Notes: a model not told the origin generated them from the sequence alone. A stretch of 64,000 bases of DNA from Peptococcaceae bacterium BICA1-7 (GCA_000802095.1 JUEB01000026.1:186001-250000), one strand, 5' to 3'. Positions 41,567 to 50,653 are shown, counted from the first letter of the stretch. Made by a program: numbers and translations.

Positions 41567-41995
41567 TCATCTGTTAATAAAATAGAGTACTATGGCGGTA
41601 ACTATAACCACGGTAAACAATACCATGGAAAGGCCCCCAAAACTGGTCATGGCGCTGAGCCTTATTCCCTCACTTTCCGATCTTTCCCGGAGGCTTTGAT
41701 ATATATTTAGCCTGCCTACAACATCCATAACCATGCTGTCAACCAGGTCCGGGTCTCCTTTCTTTTCCAGAAGGCTGTCCACTGTTTTTCTGATAACATC
41801 CTCACGGCAGCTTTCTTCTGACCCCGAACAATACTGTGAAATAAATTGCTTTATTTCTTTTTCCCGGGGCTTTATTTCCTGGAAAAAAATTTTCCTTTCA
41901 ACTCTGTCCAGCTTTTTTATATTTTTCGCCAGGAGGCTTTCCGCTCTGCCGATTTCCAGGCTTGCGGCCACCAGGGTTGCCATTTCTCTTGACAT
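41567..41995 (-). CDS. Hypothetical C-terminally anchored helical protein
   Basis: I do not recognise this 142-residue protein. The first 115 residues are charged helices (ESLLAKNIKKLDRVERKIFF, KEIKQFISQYC) with two cysteines. One C-terminal membrane helix follows (GGLSMVLFTVVIVTAIVLYFI) with only NR after it, so it is probably tail-anchored with the bulk in the cytoplasm. A GGAGG site lies 14 nt before the ATG. It stands alone, divergent from the P-loop/Asp23 gene. Confidence 0.6.
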   Translation of the reverse strand: MSREMATLVAASLEIGRAESLLAKNIKKLDRVERKIFFQEIKPREKEIKQFISQYCSGSEESCREDVIRKTVDSLLEKKGDPDLVDSMVMDVVGRLNIYQSLRERSESEGIRLSAMTSFGGLSMVLFTVVIVTAIVLYFINR

Positions 41996-42202
41996 TTTAG
42001 GGAATAATACCTCCAGTATCCATATGTTTTTCTTTTGGTTTCTCCATATTGCACTTAAAATCCTGTTGCCTGAGTTTGAATAAAATACATTTAAGCATAT
42101 AGTTTTTTCTAAATAATGGTTATTATAATGACATCAGCCATAAATATATTATAACCCTATCCAGTATTTGACCGTTTTGATTTTTAAGCATTTAGAGGAA
42201 AT

Positions 42203-43093
42203 ATGCGAAAGGAGTCGAAAAAGTTGTTAGCAGGCGTAGTGCCGGAGGTAAGCGAAGTGAATGTATATGCGCTAGTTGGTCCCAGCGGGACAGGCAAGAG
42301 CCACAGGGCTATTATGGTGGCTCACCAGACCGGGTCCGATATTATAATAGATGATGGCCTGATCATAAAAGGTGACCAGATACTGGTGGGACATACCGCC
42401 AAAAAGCAGCCCACCCGGATAGGAGCTATCAAGGCTGCACTTTTTCTCGACCCTGTTCTTGCTGGCTTGGCAAAAAATACTATACACACCAATAATCCAA
42501 AAGGTGTGCTCATTCTTGGCACCTCGCTGGAAATGGTGCAGAGAATTGCCTTGACTCTGGATCTCCCTGAAATTACACGGGTCATAGATATTAACGAGGT
42601 AGCCAGCCCTGAGGATATAAAAAAGGCCCGTATAAACCGGACCCGCTTCTCCAGGCATGTTATTCCGGCCCCTACCATGGAGGTAAGAAAAAGCTTTCCC
42701 GGAACCCTCATAGAGCCACTTAAAGTGTTAATAAAAAAAGACCGTGACAAATTTTACCAGGCCAGAACATGGATGGAGCAGGCAGTGGTAAGGCCTACAT
42801 TTACCTTTTACGGTAGGCTGACCATATCAGAGGGCGCTATTACATCCATAGTATCAATTACCGCCGGCAAGGTCTCAGGGGTTAAAAATCCAGGGCGGAT
42901 TCATGTCCTGCAGACAGAGGAAGACGGCATAGTTATTGAAATATTACCGGTGCTCTATTATTCAACCTATCTTCCCGGAGTCTCCAAAAAAATACAGACA
43001 GTAGTCAAGGAAAGGGTTGAGTACATGACCGGAATTTCTATAAAGGCAGTAAATGTTGTGGTTAAAGATATAGCATTAAAAATTGAAAGATAA
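42203..43093 (+). CDS. P-loop NTPase fused to an Asp23/Gls24-type domain
   Basis: The 296-residue protein has a P-loop domain (about 20-180) with YALVGPSGTGKSHRAIMVA and a possible Walker B (DIIIDDGLIIKG). The C-terminal domain (about 195-296) contains YGRLTISEGAITSIVSITAGKVSGV and VVKERVEYMTGISIKAVNVVVKDIAL, which fits the Asp23/Gls24 (alkaline shock) fold. Asp23-type proteins normally stand alone and act in envelope stress, so the fusion suggests a nucleotide-controlled version. Start ATG 42203, or TTG 42224 with GGAG upstream. A terminator follows. Confidence 0.78.
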   Translation: MRKESKKLLAGVVPEVSEVNVYALVGPSGTGKSHRAIMVAHQTGSDIIIDDGLIIKGDQILVGHTAKKQPTRIGAIKAALFLDPVLAGLAKNTIHTNNPKGVLILGTSLEMVQRIALTLDLPEITRVIDINEVASPEDIKKARINRTRFSRHVIPAPTMEVRKSFPGTLIEPLKVLIKKDRDKFYQARTWMEQAVVRPTFTFYGRLTISEGAITSIVSITAGKVSGVKNPGRIHVLQTEEDGIVIEILPVLYYSTYLPGVSKKIQTVVKERVEYMTGISIKAVNVVVKDIALKIER

Positions 43094-43126
43094 TAAACCT
43101 CCTGCCGGGGTGAGAGATTTAATAAA

Positions 43127-43162
43127 AGAAGAGACCGAGATTGATTCGGCCTCTTCTATTTA
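43127..43162 (+). terminator. Terminator after the P-loop/Asp23 gene
   Basis: AGAAGAG-A-CCGA (43127-43138) pairs with TCGG-C-CTCTTCT (43146-43157): 11 pairs with one A/C mismatch and a 7-nt loop, followed by ATTTAT. Confidence 0.6.
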
Positions 43163-43171
43163 TGTTTGCTT

Positions 43172-43304
43172 CGTGGACATCCACCGATCGGGGACATTAC
43201 ACCGATCGGGGACATTCCTGTCCCCAAAGGAATACCCCATCTTCAGCAGGTGTGTCCCCATTCATTAATTAAGAAATACTCAAACTTCAGCAGGTGTGTC
43301 TCCA
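43172..43304. repeat. GATCGGGGACATT / TGTGTCCCCATT repeat cluster ending at the sleB stop
   Basis: Two CCGATCGGGGACATT copies (near 43184 and 43203) are followed by two CTTCAGCAGGTGTGTC(C/T)CCATT copies (near 43241 and 43285). The last copy ends at the sleB stop (43305-43307). The same elements in the same order lie at 30791-30942 next to korB. GGGGACA and TGTCCCC can pair, so hairpins are possible. Confidence 0.75.
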
Positions 43305-43979
43305 TTACTTATTCCTTTTTGCAAACACATGGTTGCCTATGCGGACAACCACGGGAAGCGATTTTATCCACTGGTCGGTAGCGGTCTCGGGATTGTAAAA
43401 GTAAAGTGCCCCGCTTGTGGGGTCCTGTCCGGCTATGGCCTGTATGGCAGCGTATATGGCAGTATCGTCCGGGCTAAGATTTATGCTGCCGTCCTGAACA
43501 GGTGTGAACTGGTATGTGCCTTTTCTGTTCTGCATTACCACTCCGCTGACCGTCCTGGGAAACTCACCGCTCTTCATCCTGTTTACTATAACAGCGCCAA
43601 CAGCAACCTGGCCGGCAAATGGCTCCCCCCTGGCCTCAGCGTGAATAGCCCTGGACAGAAGCAGCACATCCTCCCTCGAAAAACCCCTTGACAGAGCCAT
43701 TTCATAGTCAGGCTCCCGGCCTGGTATTAGCAGCACCTGCCCCGGGTGTATAACAGTATTGGAAATTCTGTTGGCTTTTAGTATTGTCTCTACATGAGAT
43801 CCTGTTGAATCCGCAATTTCACTGAGTGTATCTCCTTCTTGCACTGTATAGTATACAATATCAGTTGTCTGGCCTGTGCTTTCCACCTTTTCCTCCCCGG
43901 ATGCCGCTCCCATAACGCAAATCAAAAGAACAGACAGCAGGCCAATCACGGAAGCAGCCCTGGTAAAGCTGGTACTCAT
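43305..43979 (-). CDS. sleB: Spore cortex-lytic enzyme SleB-type, with LysM domain
   Basis: SleB cleaves cortex peptidoglycan during germination. The roughly 224-residue protein has a signal peptide (SFTRAASVIGLLSVLLICVMGAASG), a LysM domain (YYTVQEGDTLSEIADSTGSHVETILKANRI) and the SleB hydrolase domain (LLSRAIHAEARGEPFAGQVAVGAVIVNRM, with the catalytic Glu in HAEARGEP, and FYNPETATDQWI). ATG 43979 has AAGGAGG just upstream; the frame extends to 44174 but that part lacks a ribosome site. Its product fits with the germination operon at 5-9 kb. Confidence 0.93.
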   Translation of the reverse strand: MSTSFTRAASVIGLLSVLLICVMGAASGEEKVESTGQTTDIVYYTVQEGDTLSEIADSTGSHVETILKANRISNTVIHPGQVLLIPGREPDYEMALSRGFSREDVLLLSRAIHAEARGEPFAGQVAVGAVIVNRMKSGEFPRTVSGVVMQNRKGTYQFTPVQDGSINLSPDDTAIYAAIQAIAGQDPTSGALYFYNPETATDQWIKSLPVVVRIGNHVFAKRNK

Positions 43980-44368
43980 ACTTCCTCCTTTCTCCCAATC
44001 TATAGTTTTAACGGATTGGAAGCGCTTATGCATACCATAATTTACCATAACAGCTGCTAAATGATTCAAAAAAATTGTCTTTTTGCTGCGTACCTTATGG
44101 CGCAGGCATTGCCTGCCTTCTGACTGCACTTTGCGGCTGCCGTTAATTAACAGGCCTGTCATAAAATTGTTCATGCTGAAGAGCCTACATTGCTGATGTC
44201 GTAATATTTGTTATGATTCTTCCCTGAAATTTAAAAAAGGACCCTGTGTCAGATATTTTCCGACTTGATCCTTTTGGCAGGTTAACATATTTGTAAACAT
44301 TGCGTTAACGGGTTTTGACGCAGGAGGGGGCGGTTAATCACCGCCCCCTATCCCGATCTTTATTTTTG
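43980..44368. other. 389-bp intergenic region between sleB and the Fe-S/FAD operon
   Basis: No gene was seen. It contains a strong stem-loop at 44327-44349 (GGGGGCGGT/ACCGCCCCC, 5-nt loop) just beyond the last gene of the oxidation operon; there is no T run on the minus strand. It also has two GTTAAC sites (44281, 44305) around a near-palindromic GTTAACATATTTGTAAAC. The leftward sleB promoter must lie here; no clear sporulation-sigma match was found. Confidence 0.5.
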
Positions 44369-44629
44369 TCAGATTATTTCTCCCAGCTGAATTGGCCTTA
44401 CTGGAGATCGAGAGGTGGCCGTCTCTATACTATCAGCCTGGTTCCCGGATTCATGGGCCAGAACTTTCTTTACCAGAGACTGGCAAACCCTCCCCTGGCA
44501 CATGCCCATGCAGGCCCGGGTCCTTTTTTTTATGCCGCTGACGGTTGAGGCGCCATCTTTTACCGCCTTTTTTATTTCATCGAGGGTTACCTCCTCGCAG
44601 CGGCAGACTATTAATTTGTCATCAGGCAT
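44369..44629 (-). CDS. BFD-like [2Fe-2S] protein, subunit of FAD dehydrogenase
   Basis: The 86-residue protein has the four-cysteine BFD pattern: VCRCEEVT near the N terminus and CMGMCQGRVCQ about 25 residues later. In opine, sarcosine, cyanide-forming and D-hydroxyproline dehydrogenases such a domain is either fused to the alpha subunit or separate. Here it is the last gene of the operon and overlaps the FAD alpha subunit by 8 bp, supporting a shared complex. The C-terminal tail of about 30 residues has no clear fold. Confidence 0.85.
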   Translation of the reverse strand: MPDDKLIVCRCEEVTLDEIKKAVKDGASTVSGIKKRTRACMGMCQGRVCQSLVKKVLAHESGNQADSIETATSRSPVRPIQLGEII

Positions 44630-45863
44630 AATTACCTCCCGCGCTATTAATTTTCCACCGGTCCCACAGAGCGGCCAGCTCTTTCCGGGCTCCGTCAGCG
44701 CCCGGGTAAAATTTTAAGGGAGATTCTTCCCTGGCCTGACCTACCATTTCCACAGCCCGATCAAGCTCATGCCTATTGCCTTTTCCCAGCCGCCCAAGAA
44801 ACGCCGCTATGGATACTCCGGCCAGATGTCCCTGGGCTATGGCCACAGGAGCGCCCTCTATTCCGGTAACGCTTCCCGCCAAAAAAACCCCCTTTGACTG
44901 TGTCTGGAGCAGAGGGCCGTGCAGAGGCACCATTCCGCCAAGGCCCGGCATGCTTACCAGCGGGCATCCGGCAGCAGCTATCAGATCGGTAAGGGGATAA
45001 AGCCCCCCCGAAAGACATACTGCGTCTGCCTCTATCCGGCAGTCTTCCTGCTCAATTTTACCGTCGTGAGAAATCCGGGCGGTGAGCACAGAGTCTACCT
45101 GTTCTTCCCCTTCCACCCTGATCACTGCTTTTCTGAGATGCAGCGGTATCCCCCATATATTTGCCGGCGCCAGAGAACACAGCCTTGCCCCAACCTCCCG
45201 ATAGCTGCCGCCAAATAATTTTCCGGCCATTTTAAGAAAAGTGCCTGGCGCCATGTCTGCAGACCTGGAGAGTTCGCCAATAACCCATTGGGGAAGGCCA
45301 CTACTGCCGGCCAGTATCCCAGGTGGAGGAAGAAATATACCTACTACTTCAACTCCGGCTTTTTTAAGCTCTCCAGCCACTGTTATGGAAAGAGGGTCAA
45401 TGCCCGCCATAACCACCTTACGGCCTGGCAGAACACCGTGGACATTGGCAAATACCTGGGCCGCACCGGCCGACATGACTCCGGGGATGGTCCAGCCCTC
45501 CACCGGCATGGCCCTTTCGGCTGCGCCGGTGGCAATAAGCACAGCTTTGGCAGCTATTTTCTGACAAGGCCCCCCGGATATAAAAACTCCACTGCCCGGC
45601 GCTATTTCCCATACCGATACTCCGGTGAGTATCGTGGCCCCGGCCTTTTTTACATCCCCGGACAGCTTTTCAGCTATGGCCTTTCCATCCCATAGTCTCT
45701 GGCCAGGGGGTTTTTTGGGGTTTTCATACAGCTGTCCGGCAAGCCTTCCCCCGGCCCTGAAATATTCATCCAGCACCACTACTCCTAAACCCCTGCGGGC
45801 CAGGTATAATGCAGCGCTAAGCCCTGCCGGACCGGCCCCCACAATGGCCACATCAGTTTTCAT
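44622..45863 (-). CDS. FAD/NAD(P) oxidoreductase, alpha subunit of heteromeric amino-acid dehydrogenase
   Basis: The 413-residue protein belongs to the HcnB/opine oxidase/D-hydroxyproline dehydrogenase alpha group. It has an N-terminal FAD motif (VAIVGAGPAGLSAALYLARRG), ATGAAERAMPVEGWTIPGVMSAGAAQ, VVMAGIDPLSITVAGELKKAG and GVFLAGSVTGIEGAPVAIAQGHLAG. It probably passes electrons from the beta subunit (49244-50428) through the small Fe-S subunits. It overlaps both neighbours (11 bp and 8 bp). The pathway is discussed under the findings. Confidence 0.88.
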   Translation of the reverse strand: MKTDVAIVGAGPAGLSAALYLARRGLGVVVLDEYFRAGGRLAGQLYENPKKPPGQRLWDGKAIAEKLSGDVKKAGATILTGVSVWEIAPGSGVFISGGPCQKIAAKAVLIATGAAERAMPVEGWTIPGVMSAGAAQVFANVHGVLPGRKVVMAGIDPLSITVAGELKKAGVEVVGIFLPPPGILAGSSGLPQWVIGELSRSADMAPGTFLKMAGKLFGGSYREVGARLCSLAPANIWGIPLHLRKAVIRVEGEEQVDSVLTARISHDGKIEQEDCRIEADAVCLSGGLYPLTDLIAAAGCPLVSMPGLGGMVPLHGPLLQTQSKGVFLAGSVTGIEGAPVAIAQGHLAGVSIAAFLGRLGKGNRHELDRAVEMVGQAREESPLKFYPGADGARKELAALWDRWKINSAGGNYA

Positions 45864-46170
45864 TTGAGGTTACCTCCCCGGCCCTTTCCGACATGACCTC
45901 CATGCCTTCCTTCAGAGGGGTCAGACAGGCCCTCACCCCTGGAACCCCATCCACGGTAACCCTGCACTCATAGCAGTGCCCTATGCCGCAGTATATTCCC
46001 CTGGGCTTTCCGGATTTTTCATGATGCCGCAGAGTTCTGACTCCATTGGCCAGCAGCGCGGCGGCGATGGGCTCTCCAGCCAGGCCCTGATAGCTCAGCC
46101 CGTTAAAGGTGAAGGTTATCTGATCACCCTCCCTGCCCTTTTCTCTATCTTTTCCTTTTATGCGCAGCAT
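45853..46170 (-). CDS. (2Fe-2S) ferredoxin-like small subunit, HcnA/LhpF type
   Basis: The 105-residue protein has the plant-ferredoxin-like cluster pattern YCGIGHCYECRVTVDGVPGVRACLT. It is preceded by FNGLSYQGLAGEPIAAALLANGVRTLRHHEKSGKPRG, the typical region of HcnA-type gamma subunits. It would bring the [2Fe-2S] cluster to the FAD dehydrogenase complex. Start ATG 46170 has GGGGGAAC upstream; the stop overlaps the alpha subunit start by 11 bp. Confidence 0.88.
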   Translation of the reverse strand: MLRIKGKDREKGREGDQITFTFNGLSYQGLAGEPIAAALLANGVRTLRHHEKSGKPRGIYCGIGHCYECRVTVDGVPGVRACLTPLKEGMEVMSERAGEVTSNEN

Positions 46171-46227
46171 TGAAGTTCCCCCATTGACTTTTGTTATAAC
46201 AGCTTTAATTATAGTCGCTAATAATAG

Positions 46228-47694
46228 CTATCTAGCCTCTGCACCGGCGGTCATTCTGTCAATCTCCTGAAGCTGATAGCGTGTAAAAAGTGATACCAAA
46301 ATGGCCAGTGCCGCCGCCAGCGGAATTCCCCAGAGAATCCCGTACATTATGGAAACAATGGCGCCCACCACCAGGGCCACCCGCGCGCCCCAGGGTGTAA
46401 GCCGGCTGTTGTGCCCGGCCCCGGTTTCAAAGGACTTGCTATAATCACGCTTCCATAGCATTCCTACCAGCAGAACCGGTACAACGCTTCCACCGGCCAT
46501 TGTATAGGCCTTTGAAAACAAACTGATAATACTGGGAGAGTACATGGCCGCCAGGGCGCCAAAAATACCGACCAGTATAGTGGTTCCCTTGGCCAATTTA
46601 AGAAGGCTTTGGTCGGGCATTTTTTCATTAAAGGGCCGGACAAGGTCATTAACCAGTATAACAGCAGCCGAATTCAGGTTGGAGGCTGCGCTGGATATGG
46701 CTGCGGCCAGTATAAGGGTAAAAACTATAGCCGTAATAGCCAGGGGGACCTGGTTGGTCATCAGCCAGGGCATGGCCATATTGGGATCTAATGTGGGATT
46801 TAAAGTTCTGGTAACCATCCCCACCAGCACAGTAAGGCTTACTGTAACCACTGCAAAGGTACCGGCCACCAGCATCCCGTTACGGGCAGTACGGCCGTCT
46901 TTGGAGGCAAAGCAGCGCTGCCAGTACACCTGGGCGGCCAGAATGCCAAAACACCCGGTAACAAAGGAGGTCAGTGCCTTGGAGTCAAATGTGAACTGTG
47001 TCAGGTTGGCGGCCCCCGCCTGCACCAGTCTTGCGTTTAGCTCGGTCAGGCTGTAATTGACCGGGGCAAAGGCGGCCAGGTAAAACACCACGCCAAAAAC
47101 AGCGATCATAATTCCCTGGAAAAACTCGGTCCAGACTACCCCGTGCATACCGCCAATATAAGTATAAAGTATAAATATTGCTGAGAAGAATAGTATAATT
47201 AAGGTGGGGTCGGCCCCGGTAAACTGTTGGAAAACATAGCCCAGGCCTTTGCCCTGGCCTCCAATCCAGGCCGTCATGATGCAAACTGTCAATAAGCCTA
47301 CTATAGCCCTGGATATTTTATCCCTGAAGAAAAGGTCGTCCATCATTTCTGCAATGGTGCGATAAATAAATTTCCCTGCAAAACCGGCAAACAGCAGGGC
47401 AAAAATAATTTTTGAACCCTGTTCGCCCAGCACAAAATAAATCTGGGAATAGCCGATCTTAAAGCCGTTTGTAGCATGTCCCATAAAGTTGCCGGCCCCC
47501 ATGATGGTGGACATATCGGTAAACATAACCAGGATAAAGGGCAGGGTCCCGCCGGCGATGGCATAGCTTGTGAAGCTCTCACTGGCCTGGTCCTTGACCC
47601 GCCAGGCAATATACAGGAAAATTAGGCAGAATACTACGGTAATCGCCCAGGTAATGTAGAATAACAATATTTCATCCCCTTTCAGTATTATCAA
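46228..47694 (-). CDS. Sodium:solute symporter (SSS/PutP-like family)
   Basis: The 488-residue membrane protein has about 13 hydrophobic helices. Family features include FTDMSTIMGAGNFMGHA, TAWIGGQGKGLGYVFQQFTGADP, TYIGGMHGVVWTEFFQG and ILAAAISSAASNLNSAAVIL (the sodium-site Ser pair region). SSS members import proline, pantothenate or similar solutes with Na+; a proline-like or amino-acid substrate fits the operon. Start TTG 47694, or TTG 47667 with AAAGGGG upstream. It lies between the aldehyde dehydrogenase and the Fe-S subunit genes. Confidence 0.9.
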   Translation of the reverse strand: MIILKGDEILLFYITWAITVVFCLIFLYIAWRVKDQASESFTSYAIAGGTLPFILVMFTDMSTIMGAGNFMGHATNGFKIGYSQIYFVLGEQGSKIIFALLFAGFAGKFIYRTIAEMMDDLFFRDKISRAIVGLLTVCIMTAWIGGQGKGLGYVFQQFTGADPTLIILFFSAIFILYTYIGGMHGVVWTEFFQGIMIAVFGVVFYLAAFAPVNYSLTELNARLVQAGAANLTQFTFDSKALTSFVTGCFGILAAQVYWQRCFASKDGRTARNGMLVAGTFAVVTVSLTVLVGMVTRTLNPTLDPNMAMPWLMTNQVPLAITAIVFTLILAAAISSAASNLNSAAVILVNDLVRPFNEKMPDQSLLKLAKGTTILVGIFGALAAMYSPSIISLFSKAYTMAGGSVVPVLLVGMLWKRDYSKSFETGAGHNSRLTPWGARVALVVGAIVSIMYGILWGIPLAAALAILVSLFTRYQLQEIDRMTAGAEAR

Positions 47695-47767
47695 TTAAAT
47701 TCCATAAACCTTTTTTTTACCCCCTTCCCACGTATTATTAAGGTCTTCGTTGACCAGCCATTTCATT

Positions 47768-49213
47768 TTAAAGATTAAATACCACCAGCCTTTGCTCGGT
47801 CATCTCCTCTATGGCGTAGCGGGGGCCCTCCCTGCCAACTCCACTTTCCTTGGCTCCTCCGAAGGGCATCAGGTCAACCCTGTAGCAGCTGTTTTCATTG
47901 ACCATCACTCCTCCAACCCTTATATTTTTAACTGCATACCAGGCCAGATTCAAATCCCTGGTGAACACCCCGGCCTGAAGTCCGTACCGGCTGTCATTCA
48001 CCAGGCTCACTGCCTCCTTAAGGTCCTGGTACCTGAAAATACTCACCACCGGGGCAAATACCTCCTCGCAGACCACCGGGTGCCGGTCAGGAACATTTTC
48101 CAGTACCGTGGGCTCCAATATGGAACCTTTCATTTTCCCCCCTGAGATTATCACTGCGCCCTCCTTTTCAGCAGAGTGCACCATCTCCCAGGCCTTGCGC
48201 GCAGCCCGGGCTGAAATCATCGGGCCCACATCGGTGGCTGCATCCAGGGGATCTCCTGTTTTTAGACCACTTATGTTTGCCAGTAGTTTTTCCCTGAATT
48301 CCTTGTATACACTTGTATGGATGTATATCCTCTGCACACTGTCGCAGTTCTGCCCGGCATAGGAAAAGGCCCCGTCAACACAGCTGGCCGCTGCCGAATC
48401 CAGGTCGGCGTCACTGTGCACTATTACAGCGCAGTTTGATCCCAGCTCAAAGGAGGCCCTTCTTATGCCTATTGTTTTTCTTATCTCTCGGCCTACCTCA
48501 AGACTCCCGGTAAATGTATAAAAATCTATCCTCTGGTCCTTTAATAGAGCGTCGCCCACTGTCCTGCCAGGTCCCGGAACAAGGTTTAAAAAGCCGCCGG
48601 GCACCCCTGCCTCCTCCAGCAGCCGGGCCAGGTAGACAGCTGTAATAGGTGTGGCGCTGGACGGCTTCCAGACTACCGTGTTTCCCGCCGCCAGGGCCGG
48701 GGCTATTTTATGGCAGACCAGATTTAGCGGGTAATTAAAAGGGGTAATGGCGCAGACCACCCCCAGGGGAAACCTCATGGTAAAGCCAAGCCTGTTGGAG
48801 GCCCCCGGCGCTGCAGCCACAGGAATTTCATGCCCGGCTATTCTCCTGGCCTCCTCGGCCGACACCTTAAGTGTCTCCACCGCCCTTAATACCTCCCCCC
48901 GGGCATTGCGCAAGGGCTTCCCGGCCTCACCGGCAATAATGGGGGAAAATTGGTCAGCCCTTTCCTCCAACAGCTGCGCTGCCCTGCTGAGCCACTCAGC
49001 CCTCTCCCACGGAGATGGAATTGGACCGTCAGCTGCTTCCCTGGCCGCTTTAAGCGCCTCTTCCAGGGTCTGCCCATCGGCCTGGCAGACCATCCCCATT
49101 GTTTTTCCGCTGTATTTGTTAATTACATTTAGTGCTTTGCCGGTGACGGCCCAACGCCCCCCGATAAGTATTCCATATTCATTTCCGTCTGTTTTTTGAG
49201 CCATTGGCTGCAT
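47768..49213 (-). CDS. Aldehyde dehydrogenase family protein
   Basis: The 481-residue NAD(P)-dependent dehydrogenase has the cofactor region PFNYPLNLVCHKIAPALAAGNTVVWKPSSATPIT, TFTGSLEVGREI, the general-base Glu in ASFELGSNCAVIV and the nucleophile Cys in YAGQNCDSVQRI. Both catalytic residues are present. In this operon it would oxidise the semialdehyde left after dehydrogenation and deamination of an imino acid, for example 2-oxoglutarate semialdehyde. Substrate assignment is inference. Start ATG 49213 has GGGGAG 7 nt upstream. Confidence 0.93.
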   Translation of the reverse strand: MQPMAQKTDGNEYGILIGGRWAVTGKALNVINKYSGKTMGMVCQADGQTLEEALKAAREAADGPIPSPWERAEWLSRAAQLLEERADQFSPIIAGEAGKPLRNARGEVLRAVETLKVSAEEARRIAGHEIPVAAAPGASNRLGFTMRFPLGVVCAITPFNYPLNLVCHKIAPALAAGNTVVWKPSSATPITAVYLARLLEEAGVPGGFLNLVPGPGRTVGDALLKDQRIDFYTFTGSLEVGREIRKTIGIRRASFELGSNCAVIVHSDADLDSAAASCVDGAFSYAGQNCDSVQRIYIHTSVYKEFREKLLANISGLKTGDPLDAATDVGPMISARAARKAWEMVHSAEKEGAVIISGGKMKGSILEPTVLENVPDRHPVVCEEVFAPVVSIFRYQDLKEAVSLVNDSRYGLQAGVFTRDLNLAWYAVKNIRVGGVMVNENSCYRVDLMPFGGAKESGVGREGPRYAIEEMTEQRLVVFNL

Positions 49214-49243
49214 AGGTCTTCTCCCCTTTTAAGTGATTGATTT

Positions 49244-50428
49244 TCATGATGTGTACAAATCTTCAAACCTTTCCGGATTAAATGGGAAAAGGTCCCAGTC
49301 AACCTGATCTCCTGCTATAACATCGGCCATTATATTCCCGGTAATAGGGCCCAGGGCTACTCCGTCACCCTCATGTCCGGCTGCCATGTACATTCCCGGT
49401 CTTCCTTCCACCTGTCCCAGAAGGGGCAGTCCGTCCGGGGTATAGGGCCTTAAGCCCGCAAAGCTCCTTATTATCCGAACATTTTTTAAGGACGGGAAAA
49501 GCCTCACGGCATTAGCGGCGATAGCCTTAATGGCCTCGCTGCTGGTGCTGCGCTCATAGCCTGCAAATTCCCTTGTTCCTCCGATTAGCAAATTTCCGTT
49601 TTTGGTCTGGCCAAGTGAAAGCCCCAGTCCAAGCTTTTTTTCACTCTGGCCTGCCTTTTCGGCCAGCTTGGGGTTGTGTTTGCAGGCAATGTAGCTGCCG
49701 CTGAGAACATTCCCGTTGATCAGAGGGGCAATCCTTTCAGATACAAGAATCTGCCCTTTCCTTGGTATTATGGGTATTTTAAGCCCCGCTGTTTTGCCCA
49801 GCTCAGGGGACCATACCCCGGCTGCCACCAAAACCCTGTCAGCCCTTATGGGGCCCGCAGCAGTATTTACTCCGGTCACCCTGTTTTTCTCCATAATAAA
49901 ACTGTCAACCCTGGTATTAAGAACTATTTTCGCGCCTTTAGCCCTGGCCGCCCGGGTCATGGCCAGGCAAACCGCCATGGGATTGACATCGGCGTCCCCG
50001 TCCCACCAGGTGGCCCCTATTATATGTGGAGCTACCGCAGGCTGTATGGCTATGGCCTCCTTCCGGCTGATCAGCTGGACATCAATACCGGATGCCCTCT
50101 GCCGGTCCACAATGCGCTCCATAACCTTCATTTCCTCTTCACGTTCAATAACTATCATGCCGCCCTTTTTGTTGTACTCCAGCGTTTCCCCCAGCTCATC
50201 CTCAAGTCTTTCATATATTCCTGCGCTGGCCAGGGCCATTTTTAATAGAGGCCCGGGGTTTTTGGACTGGATCATGATTGCCCGGTCACAGGCCCCCGAG
50301 GTTCCCCCGGCAATGTCGCCGGCCTCCAAAAGCACGACCTTGACACCCTTTCTGGCAAGGAAATAGGCGGTGGAAGTTCCCACTATCCCCCCACCTACTA
50401 TAATTACATCCGGCGATTTAGCATTCAC
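49244..50428 (-). CDS. FAD-dependent amino/imino acid dehydrogenase, DAO-type beta subunit
   Basis: The roughly 394-residue protein is a D-amino-acid-oxidase/sarcosine-oxidase-type flavoprotein: DVIIVGGGIVGTSTAYFLARKGVKVVLLEAG at the N terminus, GATWWDGDADVNPMAVCLAM, and RSFAGLRPYTPDGLPLLGQ with GHEGDGVALGPITG at the C terminus. This is the catalytic subunit type of HcnC, opine oxidase and D-hydroxyproline dehydrogenase. I chose GTG 50428 because GGAGG lies 8 nt upstream; ATG 50491 lacks a ribosome site. The other subunits are at 44369-46170. Confidence 0.9.
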   Translation of the reverse strand: MNAKSPDVIIVGGGIVGTSTAYFLARKGVKVVLLEAGDIAGGTSGACDRAIMIQSKNPGPLLKMALASAGIYERLEDELGETLEYNKKGGMIVIEREEEMKVMERIVDRQRASGIDVQLISRKEAIAIQPAVAPHIIGATWWDGDADVNPMAVCLAMTRAARAKGAKIVLNTRVDSFIMEKNRVTGVNTAAGPIRADRVLVAAGVWSPELGKTAGLKIPIIPRKGQILVSERIAPLINGNVLSGSYIACKHNPKLAEKAGQSEKKLGLGLSLGQTKNGNLLIGGTREFAGYERSTSSEAIKAIAANAVRLFPSLKNVRIIRSFAGLRPYTPDGLPLLGQVEGRPGMYMAAGHEGDGVALGPITGNIMADVIAGDQVDWDLFPFNPERFEDLYTS

Positions 50429-50653
50429 CTGAGCTACCTCCACATTGCTAGTATTAAATATTAACCTTCCCGGAGTCCGGTATTTCAACATAGAGACCAG
50501 CCAACCAGATAAGGCCTACGGATTTTTACAAATAACATGCTGTTTAAGCCTTGCCTGCTTCTCTCGCTTATACCGCTGACATAGCGCTCCTCATATATGC
50601 CTGTTACAATGGTCAATGTACTAATTGAATTAAAGCTCCCACCGCTTTAAAGA

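Noticed and set aside
44149-44174. Longer sleB product starting at 44174
   Set aside because: The extension would place the signal peptide 65 residues inside the protein; ATG 43979 has AAGGAGG directly upstream.
45288-45695. A 135-codon plus-strand frame inside the FAD alpha-subunit gene
   Set aside because: It is antisense to a well-supported flavoprotein and shows no recognisable domain.
49716-50366. A 216-codon frame on the plus strand opposite the DAO-type dehydrogenase gene
   Set aside because: It is antisense to a gene with clear FAD motifs, has a Ser/Pro-rich composition typical of shadow frames and no ribosome site.
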